The notes below the pieces were generated by a model. That model was not told where the DNA came from. It saw only the letters and a program-made list of their open reading frames with translations, and did not search any database. Shown here one piece after another: positions 33,772 to 43,960 of a stretch of DNA of 64,000 nt; position 1 is the first letter of the stretch; every line of letters begins with the position of its first letter. The position numbers and the translations under genes are program-made. Where the stretch lies: assembly GCA_030407315.1 (NCBI GenBank), contig JALQPE010000129.1, positions 1 to 64,000 of the forward strand, written 5' to 3'. This stretch comes from Asparagopsis taxiformis. Its lineage: Eukaryota; Rhodophyta; Florideophyceae; Bonnemaisoniales; Bonnemaisoniaceae.

Positions 33772-34674
33772 TCATTTCAACGTGGAAGCCAGACAGCAAT
33801 CGGTGAAAGACAGTCCGTCAACACGGTCAGCTGTGAACGGGTCATCTGCACTAAATTTAGTGGTGATTGCATTCCTCAACCCGCTTTTGCGTCCATAGAG
33901 TGTTTGATCGCGTGGTGGAAGCGCGATTTCAAGCTCGTGCGCGTGCAACATCATTCTAGGCGGCATAAAATGCGGATCATGAAAATAGACGGCATCATCT
34001 TCAATATACGTCGCATCGCCCACAATTGGAATTCCAGCATGGGCACAATGGACGCGTAACTGATGACGACGACCCGAGTGCGGCTCCAGACAGACCTTTG
34101 TTACGGGCGCATCACGATACATGCCATACTCAATCGGATAGCACTTTGTCATCGAAACACGACCGGGGTTGTGCTCGGTACCGACGGTCATTCGATACGA
34201 CGCCGGATGGGTGTCGGCAATCGCGGCGTCAAAAACGAGATGCGGGGGAGAAGACTGCACATCTCCCAGTGTCGCGGATGGGAGATGCAGATGGCCGTGC
34301 ACCAATGCGAGATATCGCTTGCGAACCAGACGCTTCTCAAATTGTGTCGCCGCCACACCGGCCGCGTGGCGCGACAGCGCGACGAGTAGCACCCCCGACG
34401 TGGCGTAGTCCAGCCGATGCACAAAGCGCAGACCAAAGCCGGCGGCGGTCAGGTCTTCCTGCAGTGCTTTCAGCTGATGTAATACGAGCTTCTCCACCGT
34501 GTGCGTGAACTCGCCGTCCATGCGCACGTCGGCTGGCTTGTCGATGATGACGTAGCGCGAGGGTTCGTAATGGAGGAGGCGTAGGTTTGGATTTGTGGGT
34601 GGGAGTCGTCCTAGCGTTTCGGTCGGTCCGTCACCCTCCTTTTCGCGCGGTCGCATGATCGTTTGCGACGCCAT
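33772..34674 (-). CDS. RluA-family RNA pseudouridine synthase, RPUSD1-like
   Basis: 300 residues; converts uridine to pseudouridine in RNA. The family motif HRLDYATSGVLL (residues about 104-115) carries the catalytic Asp in HRLD-x2-TSG. Further family motifs are VRKRYLALVHG and SGRRHQLRVHCAHAGIPIVGDATY. No S4 RNA-binding domain is present upstream, as in the short eukaryotic RPUSD1 type. No clear organelle presequence, so location is open. Its C-terminal 40 residues are not conserved motifs. Gene is intronless and GC-richer than its neighbours, in keeping with a housekeeping gene. The stop lies close to the region left of 33771 that has no gene. Confidence 0.85.
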   Translation of the reverse strand: MASQTIMRPREKEGDGPTETLGRLPPTNPNLRLLHYEPSRYVIIDKPADVRMDGEFTHTVEKLVLHQLKALQEDLTAAGFGLRFVHRLDYATSGVLLVALSRHAAGVAATQFEKRLVRKRYLALVHGHLHLPSATLGDVQSSPPHLVFDAAIADTHPASYRMTVGTEHNPGRVSMTKCYPIEYGMYRDAPVTKVCLEPHSGRRHQLRVHCAHAGIPIVGDATYIEDDAVYFHDPHFMPPRMMLHAHELEIALPPRDQTLYGRKSGLRNAITTKFSADDPFTADRVDGLSFTDCCLASTLK

Positions 34675-36182
34675 GGCGGGAGTTGAGGGGCGCGGTCATC
34701 GCGGACTGTGCTGACGCGAAGCGATGCGGGCGGTGAGACGCGACGCGATGCAATGCGGTGCAGATGGATGGCGGAATTTGAAAATTTTAGTTTAGGTTTT
34801 GATGGTTTTTACGCGAAGATTGTTTACAGGATTGAAGTGCGCCGATCTCGTGTGGAGTTGAAGCAGTGGTGTGACGCTGCGTGGCGCGATGCAAGAGCCT
34901 CGCAATGAATGATGCTGTTTATACGTCTGGCCTCGCTACATGGCGTATAAACAACATTTTACCAGACGATTAACAAGTGATCGCAATGTGCGGTGTGGTG
35001 CTGGCCGCCGCGCGTGCATGTATAATCGATTTGAATAACATCTGATCCAACTTGCACGCTTGCAATTGAAAGGTTACAAGACGCGACTGATACGTTTGAG
35101 GTCGTGATCGACGATGTTGAAAACCCTAATCGAATTCGGCTCGGTGACCGTGTAGGCGATGTCAACAATCAGTCGAGATTGCCGTTGACAAATGAGATGA
35201 TTTCATGCAGCGCTCCAACGTGACATCAGTTGGTCTGTCGAAACTTCAATTTACAGCAGCGGCCATATATGAGTACGTCAGACACAGAGCGGTTCGACCG
35301 AGGTGGCTTCGCGTCTTGATGGAGGCGACGCTGTTGAAAGGCGGCATCGCAATACGACGATCAATGTACTCTGAAATTTGCGTAGTATAATCGGCTCTTG
35401 TAAGGCCTATTTTAAAATCAAATACGGTTTCCTAATCATCTCGGGCAGGATGGATGCAACTTGCTTTGAGTTTTCCGCGAAACAAGCGCGCGCGACTGTT
35501 TACAGTCTGTAAACAAGGTGCCTTTCCACTTGCCAATTGCGCTCTACACAACTTGTGTCCAAGGTATAGCCACGCGTTTTGAATTGTCATGATAACAAAC
35601 CGTGACTCACGTCGCGAGCACTACTCTGCAGTACAAAAATATTTTCAATCGCTCAATCACCTCTACCCTACGTTCAACTCCTTTTATAACCAATCTCAAC
35701 CAACCTGAGACGCCTCTCCATCCATCCGTGCAGCGAGCGAAGTTAAACTAATGTTGAATAGAGAAGCGGAATAAAATCCAGCGAGACATGTGCCATTCAT
35801 ATAATATTGTAAGCTTCATCACAATTCAATCAATCCCTTCTTTGCTACAATCCCTTTCTCATTGACACGGCCCGCTTGCCGCCGCCTTCCATCTCATTTG
35901 TGCCTGTAACAAACATGTACTCAATGAATCCGTTCCAAATCGCCACGCCGTTTCATCTAGCCCAACCCCCGACCGTCTGCTTTGCATCGCAATCCCGTCG
36001 ATCATCCCTGCCAACCAAGCCCGCAATCCGCTCCGTCTGTATGACGTGACATCGGCACTCCATCGCCCAAGTTCATTACGTGCGCCCCAAAAATATCATC
36101 ACCCATTCATATGCCCATCCCCCATCTATCTTACGTGATCCACATCGTCCCATTCGCTTCAAACCCCTTCATGTAGAGCTCT
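34675..36182. other. Intergenic between divergent genes
   Basis: 1.5 kb shared upstream region of the pseudouridine synthase (minus) and the peroxidase (plus). No gene or RNA seen. C-rich, pyrimidine-heavy stretch around 35860-36260. Confidence 0.45.
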
Positions 36183-36188
36183 TATAAG
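36183..36188 (+). promoter_or_regulatory. TATA box of the peroxidase gene
   Basis: TATAAG within CTTATAAGAACC, 92 bases before ATG 36275. Confidence 0.5.
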
Positions 36189-36274
36189 AACCATTCTACA
36201 TTTCCCAGTCACACTTCAATTGCGAACACCATATCGCACTCCCTGCGTCCTGCACTCCTGTCACAACTGCGAGC

Positions 36275-37990
36275 ATGACAGCTACATCTTCCAACCTGTT
36301 GCGTCCCGTATTTCTCGTTGCACTGCTTGCCGCTTTCACTACCCGAGCGTTCTCGCAGGCAGCGCGCGGCAACGGCTTTGGAGCCTCCGTGCTCCAACCC
36401 ATCGAACCAGGCGTGCCCGAGTTCCGCGAGCGAAAGACAGACCCCTGTCGTGACGACTACCGTACTTACGATGGCAGCTGTAATAACAAGCGCATGAAGC
36501 TATGGGGCTCGGCAGGACTCCCTCACTTTTCCTACCTTCCGCTCCGACTTTCGACCAAACCAAAGGGTCGAAACCTCAAATCGCCTCGTCAAATTTCCAA
36601 CATTCTCTCAAAGCAAACTACCGACATCTTTAATTCACGCTGTCTCTCCGAATTTTTCGTATTCTTTGGACAGTTTATTGATCACACTTTCGCCGCCACA
36701 CCTGTGGAAAACACTAAAGAATTCCCTATCAAGATTCCTGCCGATGATCCCATCTTTGCAAACTTCAGCGGCGGTGTCCTGCCGTTCGAACGATCGCGTC
36801 GTGGCAGGGTGGCAGGAGGTCTCGCTGACCTCCCTATTAACTCGGTGACGTCTTTCCTGGACCTGTCTTCCGTATATGGTTCGGATGACATTCGCATTCA
36901 AAAGCTGCGAAGCTATAAAAATGGTCGCATGCGAACCACTAAGGGAAACTTGCTTCCGCTTAACACCGATTCATTGCGCAACGCGCCGACAAACGGTCCG
37001 ATGTTTTTCGCCGCCGGTGACCATCGTGCCAATGAGCACCCAATGCTCACATCTATTCATACACTATTTGTGCGCGAACATAACTCGCTGGCGGACGAGT
37101 TGCGTGCCAAGTTTCCGCAATGGGACGATGAAAGACTGTTCCAGACTGCGCGAAAAATTGCAATCGCCGAGTTTCAAAATATTGTCTTCGAGGGCTTCTT
37201 CTCAGCAATGACTGGACGCAAGTTGTGGGAGTATCGTGGTTATAAGCGAAATGTTAACCCAACGCTGAGCGATGAATTTGTCACTGCAGCTTTCCGTGTC
37301 GGTCATACGATGGTCGGTAATGAAGTCAAGCGTGCCGGGCCGAACAATACCCCGTTATCGCCAATTTCTATGAAGAAAATGTTCTTTCAGCCTCATACCG
37401 TTATGAGTAGAGGGGTCGAGCAGTTTCTCCGTGGTGCTATCATTACTCCCTGTCAGGAAGTCGATGTACACGTTCGAAACTCGTTGAGGGATTTCTTATT
37501 TACCGATATCAAAGAAGAAAAGGGATTTGACTTGGTTGCACTCAACTTGCAACGAGGGCGTGACCATGGTTTGCCTACCTACAACGAACTTCGGGTTCGA
37601 TTTGGAAGACCGCCAGTCTTTAGATTTTCCGAGATAACCCGGAAACGCAATCTCCAAAGTGCACTAGCCAACGCTTATGGGAACCCAAACAAGGTAGAAG
37701 CATGGATTGGACTGATGTGTGAAGATCATATCAAGGGAGCTTCAATGGGAAAAACATTGTATCGAATATGGCGAAGAGAGTTCCGTCGGATGAGAGCCGG
37801 TGATAGATTCTTTTATATGGTTCCAGGGTTGTTTGAGAAGGAGGTTCGGGACAAAATACAACGGGTACAAGATCTTTTCACTGACAAAGACATCATGAAG
37901 GGAATATTACTTCGCAATACAAAATTGACGAGTGAGGAAATTGGCGAAAGTGTTTGGAAGGCGGATAGATGTTTGGCAAACAGTAATTGA
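36275..37990 (+). CDS. Secreted animal-type haem peroxidase
   Basis: 571 residues, intronless. Signal peptide about residues 1-27 (LRPVFLVALLAAFTTRAFS), so extracellular. Catalytic domain of the peroxidase-cyclooxygenase (animal haem peroxidase) family: FGQFIDHTF near residue 131 with the distal haem His, LDLSSVYGSDD, HTLFVREHNSLADEL, the proximal His in FRVGHTMVGNE near residue 340, and the conserved LNLQRGRDHGLPTYNELR near 420. Length and order match single-domain peroxinectin-like members. Uses hydrogen peroxide to oxidise halides or phenolics; in algae such enzymes are linked to defence and wall cross-linking (family knowledge). No transmembrane tail. The surrounding secreted Cys-rich genes suggest an extracellular theme, but there is no operon-like link. 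Confidence 0.93.
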   Translation: MTATSSNLLRPVFLVALLAAFTTRAFSQAARGNGFGASVLQPIEPGVPEFRERKTDPCRDDYRTYDGSCNNKRMKLWGSAGLPHFSYLPLRLSTKPKGRNLKSPRQISNILSKQTTDIFNSRCLSEFFVFFGQFIDHTFAATPVENTKEFPIKIPADDPIFANFSGGVLPFERSRRGRVAGGLADLPINSVTSFLDLSSVYGSDDIRIQKLRSYKNGRMRTTKGNLLPLNTDSLRNAPTNGPMFFAAGDHRANEHPMLTSIHTLFVREHNSLADELRAKFPQWDDERLFQTARKIAIAEFQNIVFEGFFSAMTGRKLWEYRGYKRNVNPTLSDEFVTAAFRVGHTMVGNEVKRAGPNNTPLSPISMKKMFFQPHTVMSRGVEQFLRGAIITPCQEVDVHVRNSLRDFLFTDIKEEKGFDLVALNLQRGRDHGLPTYNELRVRFGRPPVFRFSEITRKRNLQSALANAYGNPNKVEAWIGLMCEDHIKGASMGKTLYRIWRREFRRMRAGDRFFYMVPGLFEKEVRDKIQRVQDLFTDKDIMKGILLRNTKLTSEEIGESVWKADRCLANSN

Positions 37991-38905
37991 ACAAGGAGAG
38001 TAATTTAATAATATGTTGTTAGGAATGCGACAAACGGAAACTAAACGGAGATTGAAGAAGATGAGATCTAGAGCCAATCATGAATACCCAGTACGTGATG
38101 GGATGCGATGCGATGTGCTGTCACCCACATTATTTGAAATCTAAGAGGTACTGATGGTGGCATAAATATCTCGTCTCCGTCCCTCAAGTTGGATGTGTCA
38201 CGTTGTAAATGTTTTTCAATTGAGGTGATACTGTAATTGTGTATGTGGCGTCACGATCGCAGTTTACTCTGAGTGGTGCAGACCATGCTTCAGTGCACCT
38301 TAGTTTAAACCAATGATGCCTTTCTGTTACATCCATTCGAAGTATCAGCGCACCATATCTCGAATGCTTCCATATCACACATACTGGGACTAATGTACCT
38401 GGAGCCTCAACGTATGTCGTTGACATCATCCATTGTGATGTGTTGATTAATGGCTCGATTTTTTTTGTGGAACGATTTTATCGCATTACATCATTCCATT
38501 CCACATAGCTTAACAGTTCCCGTGGAGATTGAAGAAAGTAAATCTGCTTCCATACATGCGAATCACAAATTCTGCAAAGCTGCGAACATAGAGCAGGGGA
38601 TGAGCTGCCTGAGGGTGTCCTAAATCTGCGTCACAAAGTTCTAGCGCAGATATATTGGGTGTCGAGAAAAGAAGATCTGGGATTCAGAATCCAATTCAGT
38701 ATCCAGCAATGTCAACACAAAAATAATTCTTTTCCTCGAATTCAAATTTGAAAGATGGCTCCAAATCGGCAATCCCATGCACCAACCTTTATCCCCACGG
38801 TTGGCAACTAACGATTTCCCTCCACATCTAAGCGGCTTTCAACTCTGTTTCAAGAACCAGACAACGACCTGGCCGTCAATTCATGAGTTCTTCTCCGAAT
38901 CTGGC
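37991..38905. other. Intergenic, no gene seen
   Basis: The frame of the next gene is open from 38777, but the family-like start is at 38906. No other gene. Confidence 0.45.
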
Positions 38906-40171
38906 ATGTCTGTGCAAGTGCTATTCTCTTCAAAAATTGATGTGACAATCCTTCACCCGCCATCGACAAGTCCATCAGCGCTCCTTTCGGCATCCGCAAC
39001 GCCACTAACAGGAACTTTAACATATTCAGCAACTAAGCGCACCTTAACGCTAACTCTTTCCGATCTCTCATCACGGTTGCTACTTCTAAAGCACACATTG
39101 ACACCTGAGGAATACACCACACTTCGAGACAATCAAAGCCTGAGAATCGATTTTGCGGCCTTCCCAGCCCATTTAGCCGATCTTCTTTCACGGTCTGGTC
39201 CAGGTTTTGTCGCCGCACTTATCGTCCCGCAGGACGATGACGCCTTAGACTGCTCTCTGCGCCTCGTGGAGATTAATGAATACAAGGCGATCACACTTGT
39301 TGAACTTCCGTTCCGAAGAGCGGATCAGGCCGAGCTGACATCTGCACTTGCGGCACGTGCGAGGGACGCAGATTCTGCACAGGAAACTGCCGAAGAGCTG
39401 CGAAAGGACCTTGCAGACAGATGCGATGAACTTACCAGGAGAGAAGCAGACCTTTCTGTATTGCGGGATGAAAATAGCACGCTTCGCGAACGAATTGCCC
39501 GCGTAGAACAACAGCGTGACGCGGCCCTGCAGGCAGAGCAGGACGCTGCACCGCTTCGGGAGCGACTGGCGGAACGTGAGGCCAGAGTCGAGGTGCTGGA
39601 AGAAAAGCTGAATGCAGTGCTGGGAGAGCGGTCGCACGCCACGGAAGAATCCACCGGGCTACGTGACCGTCTACGTGATGCTGAGAATGGACGTGAGGGC
39701 GCGGAGAACGCGAAGCGAATCGCCGAGGAACAGTTGCAGAAACTGAAGGACGATGTCGCGACTGCGGGCGGCGAAATACGGAAGGGGAACGTTGTGATTG
39801 AAAAACTGCAGAATGAAGTACTGTCGCTACGGGCTAAGGGCCGTGTCAAGACGACGTTAATTGGTAAACAAGACCTCATCGTACAGGAACTCGAGGCGCG
39901 CGTCGCGAGATTAGAGCGCGAAATAAGACGAGCAAAGGACCGGGCCGCAATGCTGGATGTCGAAAAGGAAGGTCTTGTGGGACAATTGTCTGCTGCGCGG
40001 AATAAACTAGAGGAGAATGCAGCAATTTTGGCCAGCGATCAACAGGTTATCGCCTATCTCAACCGCGAATTGAACGAAAATGTCATTACAACTAGACGAT
40101 CAAGGGAGGGTGAAAGCGCTGGCAGGGCTGGTCAAGTGGCGCCGATTTCTTCGCGGTCTATGGCGACATGA
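38906..40171 (+). CDS. SAS6: SAS-6-like centriole cartwheel protein
   Basis: 421 residues from ATG 38906; an ATG at 38777 would add 43 residues not seen in the family. The N-terminal 130 residues fit the SAS-6 head domain: opening VQVLFSSKIDVTI, then LTLTLSDLSSRLLLL, TPEEYTTLRDNQSLRIDF with FPAHLADLL, and RLVEINEYKAITLVELPF before the coiled coil. A continuous coiled coil follows (about residues 150-385). Near the end DQQVIAYLNRELNEN resembles the short conserved motif after the SAS-6 coil. SAS-6 dimers form the ninefold cartwheel that seeds centrioles. The XRCC4/CCDC61 relatives share the fold but not this head-plus-terminal-motif combination. No frame damage. Assignment is by eye, quite sure of the superfamily, fairly sure of SAS-6 itself. 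Confidence 0.7.
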   Translation: MSVQVLFSSKIDVTILHPPSTSPSALLSASATPLTGTLTYSATKRTLTLTLSDLSSRLLLLKHTLTPEEYTTLRDNQSLRIDFAAFPAHLADLLSRSGPGFVAALIVPQDDDALDCSLRLVEINEYKAITLVELPFRRADQAELTSALAARARDADSAQETAEELRKDLADRCDELTRREADLSVLRDENSTLRERIARVEQQRDAALQAEQDAAPLRERLAEREARVEVLEEKLNAVLGERSHATEESTGLRDRLRDAENGREGAENAKRIAEEQLQKLKDDVATAGGEIRKGNVVIEKLQNEVLSLRAKGRVKTTLIGKQDLIVQELEARVARLEREIRRAKDRAAMLDVEKEGLVGQLSAARNKLEENAAILASDQQVIAYLNRELNENVITTRRSREGESAGRAGQVAPISSRSMAT

Positions 40172-40936
40172 CTTGTACATCTATCCACCCTTGGAATGCC
40201 AGGGGCGTTTCAATTGCAATCTGCAGGTGATACGTTTTCGAGTTTTCGCCATTGCTGATCATGAATTTGTGTAGATATTGCGTGGATCTTGTTCAGGAAA
40301 TAGCTAGTGATCATGGTGAAGCAAGCATCGTAAGTCACATAACGATTGTATTTCGAAAGCTTCACAGCGGCGTTCGTGTGACCGTTGGTCTCCTCTTGAG
40401 GGGATAGCCTACCCGCTCATCAACTTGCCAATCCGGGATAGGCTAGTTGATGAGCGGGTGAGCTTTCGTGTGAGTGCAGTTCAGCAGAGTGGAGCAGAAA
40501 GGTTTTGCAGAGTTGCGTCTCAAAAAGAATTTGGGGCTATCCCGGTTGTGCCAAATGGTTATGAGAAGTAGAAGTTATAAATTTTTTTAGTTTTTCTCAC
40601 GATGCTCTGACGTTCACTGTTGTTGAACGCCACAAATTATTGTCTACAACAGCACTCTCTCCAAAATTAGTTTCTGCTGTGCCAAAGGCATCGGTTTCCA
40701 AAGAGTTTGTCTAACTTCTATGCAAGGCTGCTATGCATTCTCTGATGTAGCCGTCACTCAGCTGAGCGATCACTACCTCTTTTTATTCATATCAATACTT
40801 CGCAACTTCGTAAAAGATTCACGTTTGAATTTGCTACTATGGCTACATAGAACGAATTCTCAAGCACTGCTCCATTCGTAAGACATCCTTACAGCTATAG
40901 AACAGACAGGAAAAGTATCCAAGTTACAAAAAGTTG
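40172..40936. other. Intergenic with one perfect hairpin
   Basis: No gene. Contains the inverted repeat described at 40411-40459. Confidence 0.45.
40411..40459. repeat. Perfect 15-bp inverted repeat
   Basis: ACCCGCTCATCAACT (40411-40425) and its exact reverse complement (40445-40459) separated by 19 bases, 240 bases after the SAS-6-like stop. The flanks GGATAGCCT and GGATAGGCT are also near copies. Could form an RNA hairpin in a 3' end or be a small element remnant. Confidence 0.8.
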
Positions 40937-41353
40937 TTAGATACTAATCTGGCAATTTGGGCAGGGTCGATCTGTGGGATGACTGATAATTGTTGGGCAG
41001 TTGGGTGAGTCTCGGGTCGGATCAAATACACAACGGCCATTCCTGCAGTGAAGTGTGGAACATTGTAAACCAGTCGTACACGTAGCACATTCCCTTCCGA
41101 ACCCACATCTCACGAGGGATTGGAAGGTTCCATCAGTGCATCTCAGCGGACTCCCCCAGCACTTTCCTTGTCGACACTGAGTGTCTCTGTTGCACGGAGA
41201 GCATTCTGGTAGGTGAGAAAGCCCGCCAGTTGGTGGTACCACAGTACGAATTGAAGTCTTCAGACCTTGGAGTGGGCGACATTGTACGGGAATGCAGATT
41301 CCCAAAACGTAGACGAGAGCAAGCAGCAGATACGGCTTATAGATGATTTTCAT
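40937..41353 (-). CDS. Small secreted six-cysteine module protein (2 modules, minus strand)
   Basis: 138 residues with signal peptide MKIIYKPYLLLALVYVLGICIPVQC. Two modules: long type ECSPC...KCWGS...CTDGTFQSLVRC and short type ECATC...HCRNGRC ending FDPTRDSPNC. Order and ending match the gene at 27660-28181, so the two are direct relatives although 13 kb apart and on opposite strands; this one lacks the PTPT linker. The C-terminus CPNC may add a seventh-eighth cysteine pair. TATAAAAG upstream at 41447-41440. Confidence 0.85.
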   Translation of the reverse strand: MKIIYKPYLLLALVYVLGICIPVQCRPLQGLKTSIRTVVPPTGGLSHLPECSPCNRDTQCRQGKCWGSPLRCTDGTFQSLVRCGFGRECATCTTGLQCSTLHCRNGRCVFDPTRDSPNCPTIISHPTDRPCPNCQISI

Positions 41354-41439
41354 TCTGATGAGTAGTGATAGAACTGAATGATTTCTTGAGTGAGCACTTG
41401 AGGTGATTTGCTGCCTCCCGATTCAGTCTGAATGTTGTC

Positions 41440-41447
41440 CTTTTATA
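41440..41447 (-). promoter_or_regulatory. TATA box of the minus-strand Cys-rich gene
   Basis: Minus strand TATAAAAG, 87 bases before ATG 41353. Confidence 0.55.
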
Positions 41448-43960
41448 TCGGTGTGACTACCTCACGATGATGAAATCTCAGATGTATGAAAGTACAATGT
41501 CACTAGAGACGCGTCATCAATGATTCTACCGATGAAGTTTGGTTGCACATCACGATATGAACTTGGAATAATTGAGAATACTGTGTAATCAACCCCCATG
41601 AACTGGCACATCCAGCGGCATGTGCCTTGGTACAAATTTGAGATTATTGAGCTACTGTGATGGATTCGCTTTGGTTCCGTGCTGATTGCAAAAAGGCATA
41701 AGCCTGGAAATTAGTTCTACACCCGCGAAAAATACGAATAATACTAGCAACCTTTGATTGTTTGCAATATTGCAGAGCCAGGTCAGGTGAGCTCTACACG
41801 CAGATAGCTTATGCAGCAATGCACTTTTTGTTCATAATATGTTCACATCCGCTCTGCGAAATCATGTTTTCAGTGTTACTCGGTGATAAAGCGAGAACAT
41901 TTGAATCGATGACACAAAAACTACCATATCAAGTTCTATGCTGTCTTCAAGTTACGAACTGCAAGGCATTAATCCATCAAGGAGAAATGCAACAATTTTT
42001 GAAATCGTTCGGTTTCTTCCTTCCCTGTGGCCATCTTAAAACGGTGATGTAACATATCCTGGTTTCTCTCCCGTAGCATAAAGTTGTGGCTCATGATTAA
42101 AGCTCTAAATCAGTAAGCGTTTATTTATATTTGAAACATCGTTTGATGTGTCGCTCATATGATGGCGCTCCAGTTCTCTTCGATATTTCATCCGATAGTG
42201 AAAAATGTCACATACCAATAATCGTTGGCCACGTCAAGAAAATTCATACAACGCGACGTGAATGTCTGACCATTCCCATTCCAACCAATAACATCTTTCC
42301 TGATTTCCATATTTAGCCTCCACTTCTATGCCATCTTCCATTGGGTATGGAGTGGCGAGACAGTCTTAGCGACAAGTTAACAATTGTTGTATCCAATATG
42401 CAAATTACAGGGCTTACTCACTGGTTTGAAGTTGGGCGATATGGATCTTTTCCTTCACATTGAACACGTAAAATTTGTTAATTCTTGTAGTTATGAAATA
42501 TCTCACCCATTACATGTTTGCAGAAGTATTTGCACTGCAACATTCTCAACACTGCTATCGAGATGAGAAAGTTAGATTGCATAATTTTTATGCACTCTCC
42601 CCGATTGCATGGCGTGATCTCCACTCTCCCATATTGCTCAGCAAGCAAAATAATTTCACATGCCACTAGTTCCGTGCAGATATAAATACAGCTCTTAGAC
42701 AACTAGTACGTAGACACAACACAACATACACTGCTCTCCTTTATTGTTCTTATTAAAGGAAAAGAGATCCCAGGTTCGTTCTCAGTCACTGTAGTTAATC
42801 GTGGTTTGAGTTTTGGTTGAGGTGGTTTTTTCCTGCCTCCTTTACTTCTACACTTTTGCTACTTGCGTTTAAATAAACTTGATATCTCACTAGCTATGTT
42901 TGCTGTTACAGTGACCATGTCCAAATCCCAGCGATAAATAGGTTGCACCGCCAAAGTTTTCTAGTTGATCAGCATAAAAGAGAATGTCTTCCATTAGTGG
43001 AGTAGCAGTGAAAAATGGAGTATTGGGAGGAAATACAGGAAAGTTGATAATGGACGTAATAGACCTCTTGATCAAATAATGGCTTTTAAAGTAAATATTT
43101 AGAAAGCGACTATAAAATATGTTAATTTCAATACATCCTAGAAAATTGATCTAAAACACAACACTTGAATAATTGCAGATTGAATCATCACAGATCGACC
43201 ATTTGATCAAAGATCGATATATTTCTTAATTGCCAAGCGTGAAACTAGAAGAACACGACTATTCCAAACACAGACTTTCTTCATAGTAGTTGCAATCCAA
43301 TAGACCGCAAACTCAGTTACCTAGACTTCAATTAAAGATCACGTTATTTCCTAAATACGGAGTCATTTCGAGTAGAACTGTGTGATTTCCTATAAATATA
43401 GCTTTTGAGCATAGATTGACTCTTTCTCGAAAACACTCATTATTTTAGAAATTACGGAAAACCTAATCAAAAATTAAATATCTTTGAAAGTTTCCAGATC
43501 TTTAGCAAACCCTTGGCACGCTGGTCTGCTGGATGACCTGTAACTTGTTCTTATATTATTGGCGAATAATCCAAAATCAGAAAGTGGTGCTCGGGCATTG
43601 GTCTCGAGTTCAAATCCCACTAAGTTTCCTGGTCCTGGGTAAATGCTGTCATATGGATGACTTGTACTGGGGGGTGAAATGTGTGTACGGCACAAAGTTC
43701 GTTGCATTCGTCACGCATGAATCTCTCTGGTCCACCAATTCATGCGCACTACTAGCCCCCTTACAGTACAACGAACGGCTCAACGCCATTTCCAACATTC
43801 AGCTTCCGCGATGGATCCAACAACTCTTTCCCCCCCAGGACATGTCAGATCTCCTAAACTATTTTTGATCAAATTTGTGTTTGGTATAACCCTAGGAGAT
43901 CACTTATAGGTATTTTTACCCTCATTTAATTGCTATCAATGCAGGTGAGCTGCGATCTAT
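41448..43960. other. Long AT-rich intergenic stretch
   Basis: No gene. TATAAATA near 42682 has no reading frame after it. The palindrome TTGATCAA occurs at 43068, 43203 and 43865 and again at 45449, around the transposase pair, but the region is AT-rich so this is weak. A TTCAAATCC string near 43612 looked like a tRNA T-arm but no tRNA folds around it. Confidence 0.4.

Noticed and set aside
39325..39879. Ser-rich 184-residue frame antisense to the SAS-6-like coil
   Set aside because: Composition is the direct complement of a Glu/Arg-rich coiled coil.
43500..43650. tRNA-like T-arm string GTTCAAATCC
   Set aside because: The flanking bases do not pair as a T stem and no acceptor stem or A-box-like D arm is present at the right distance.
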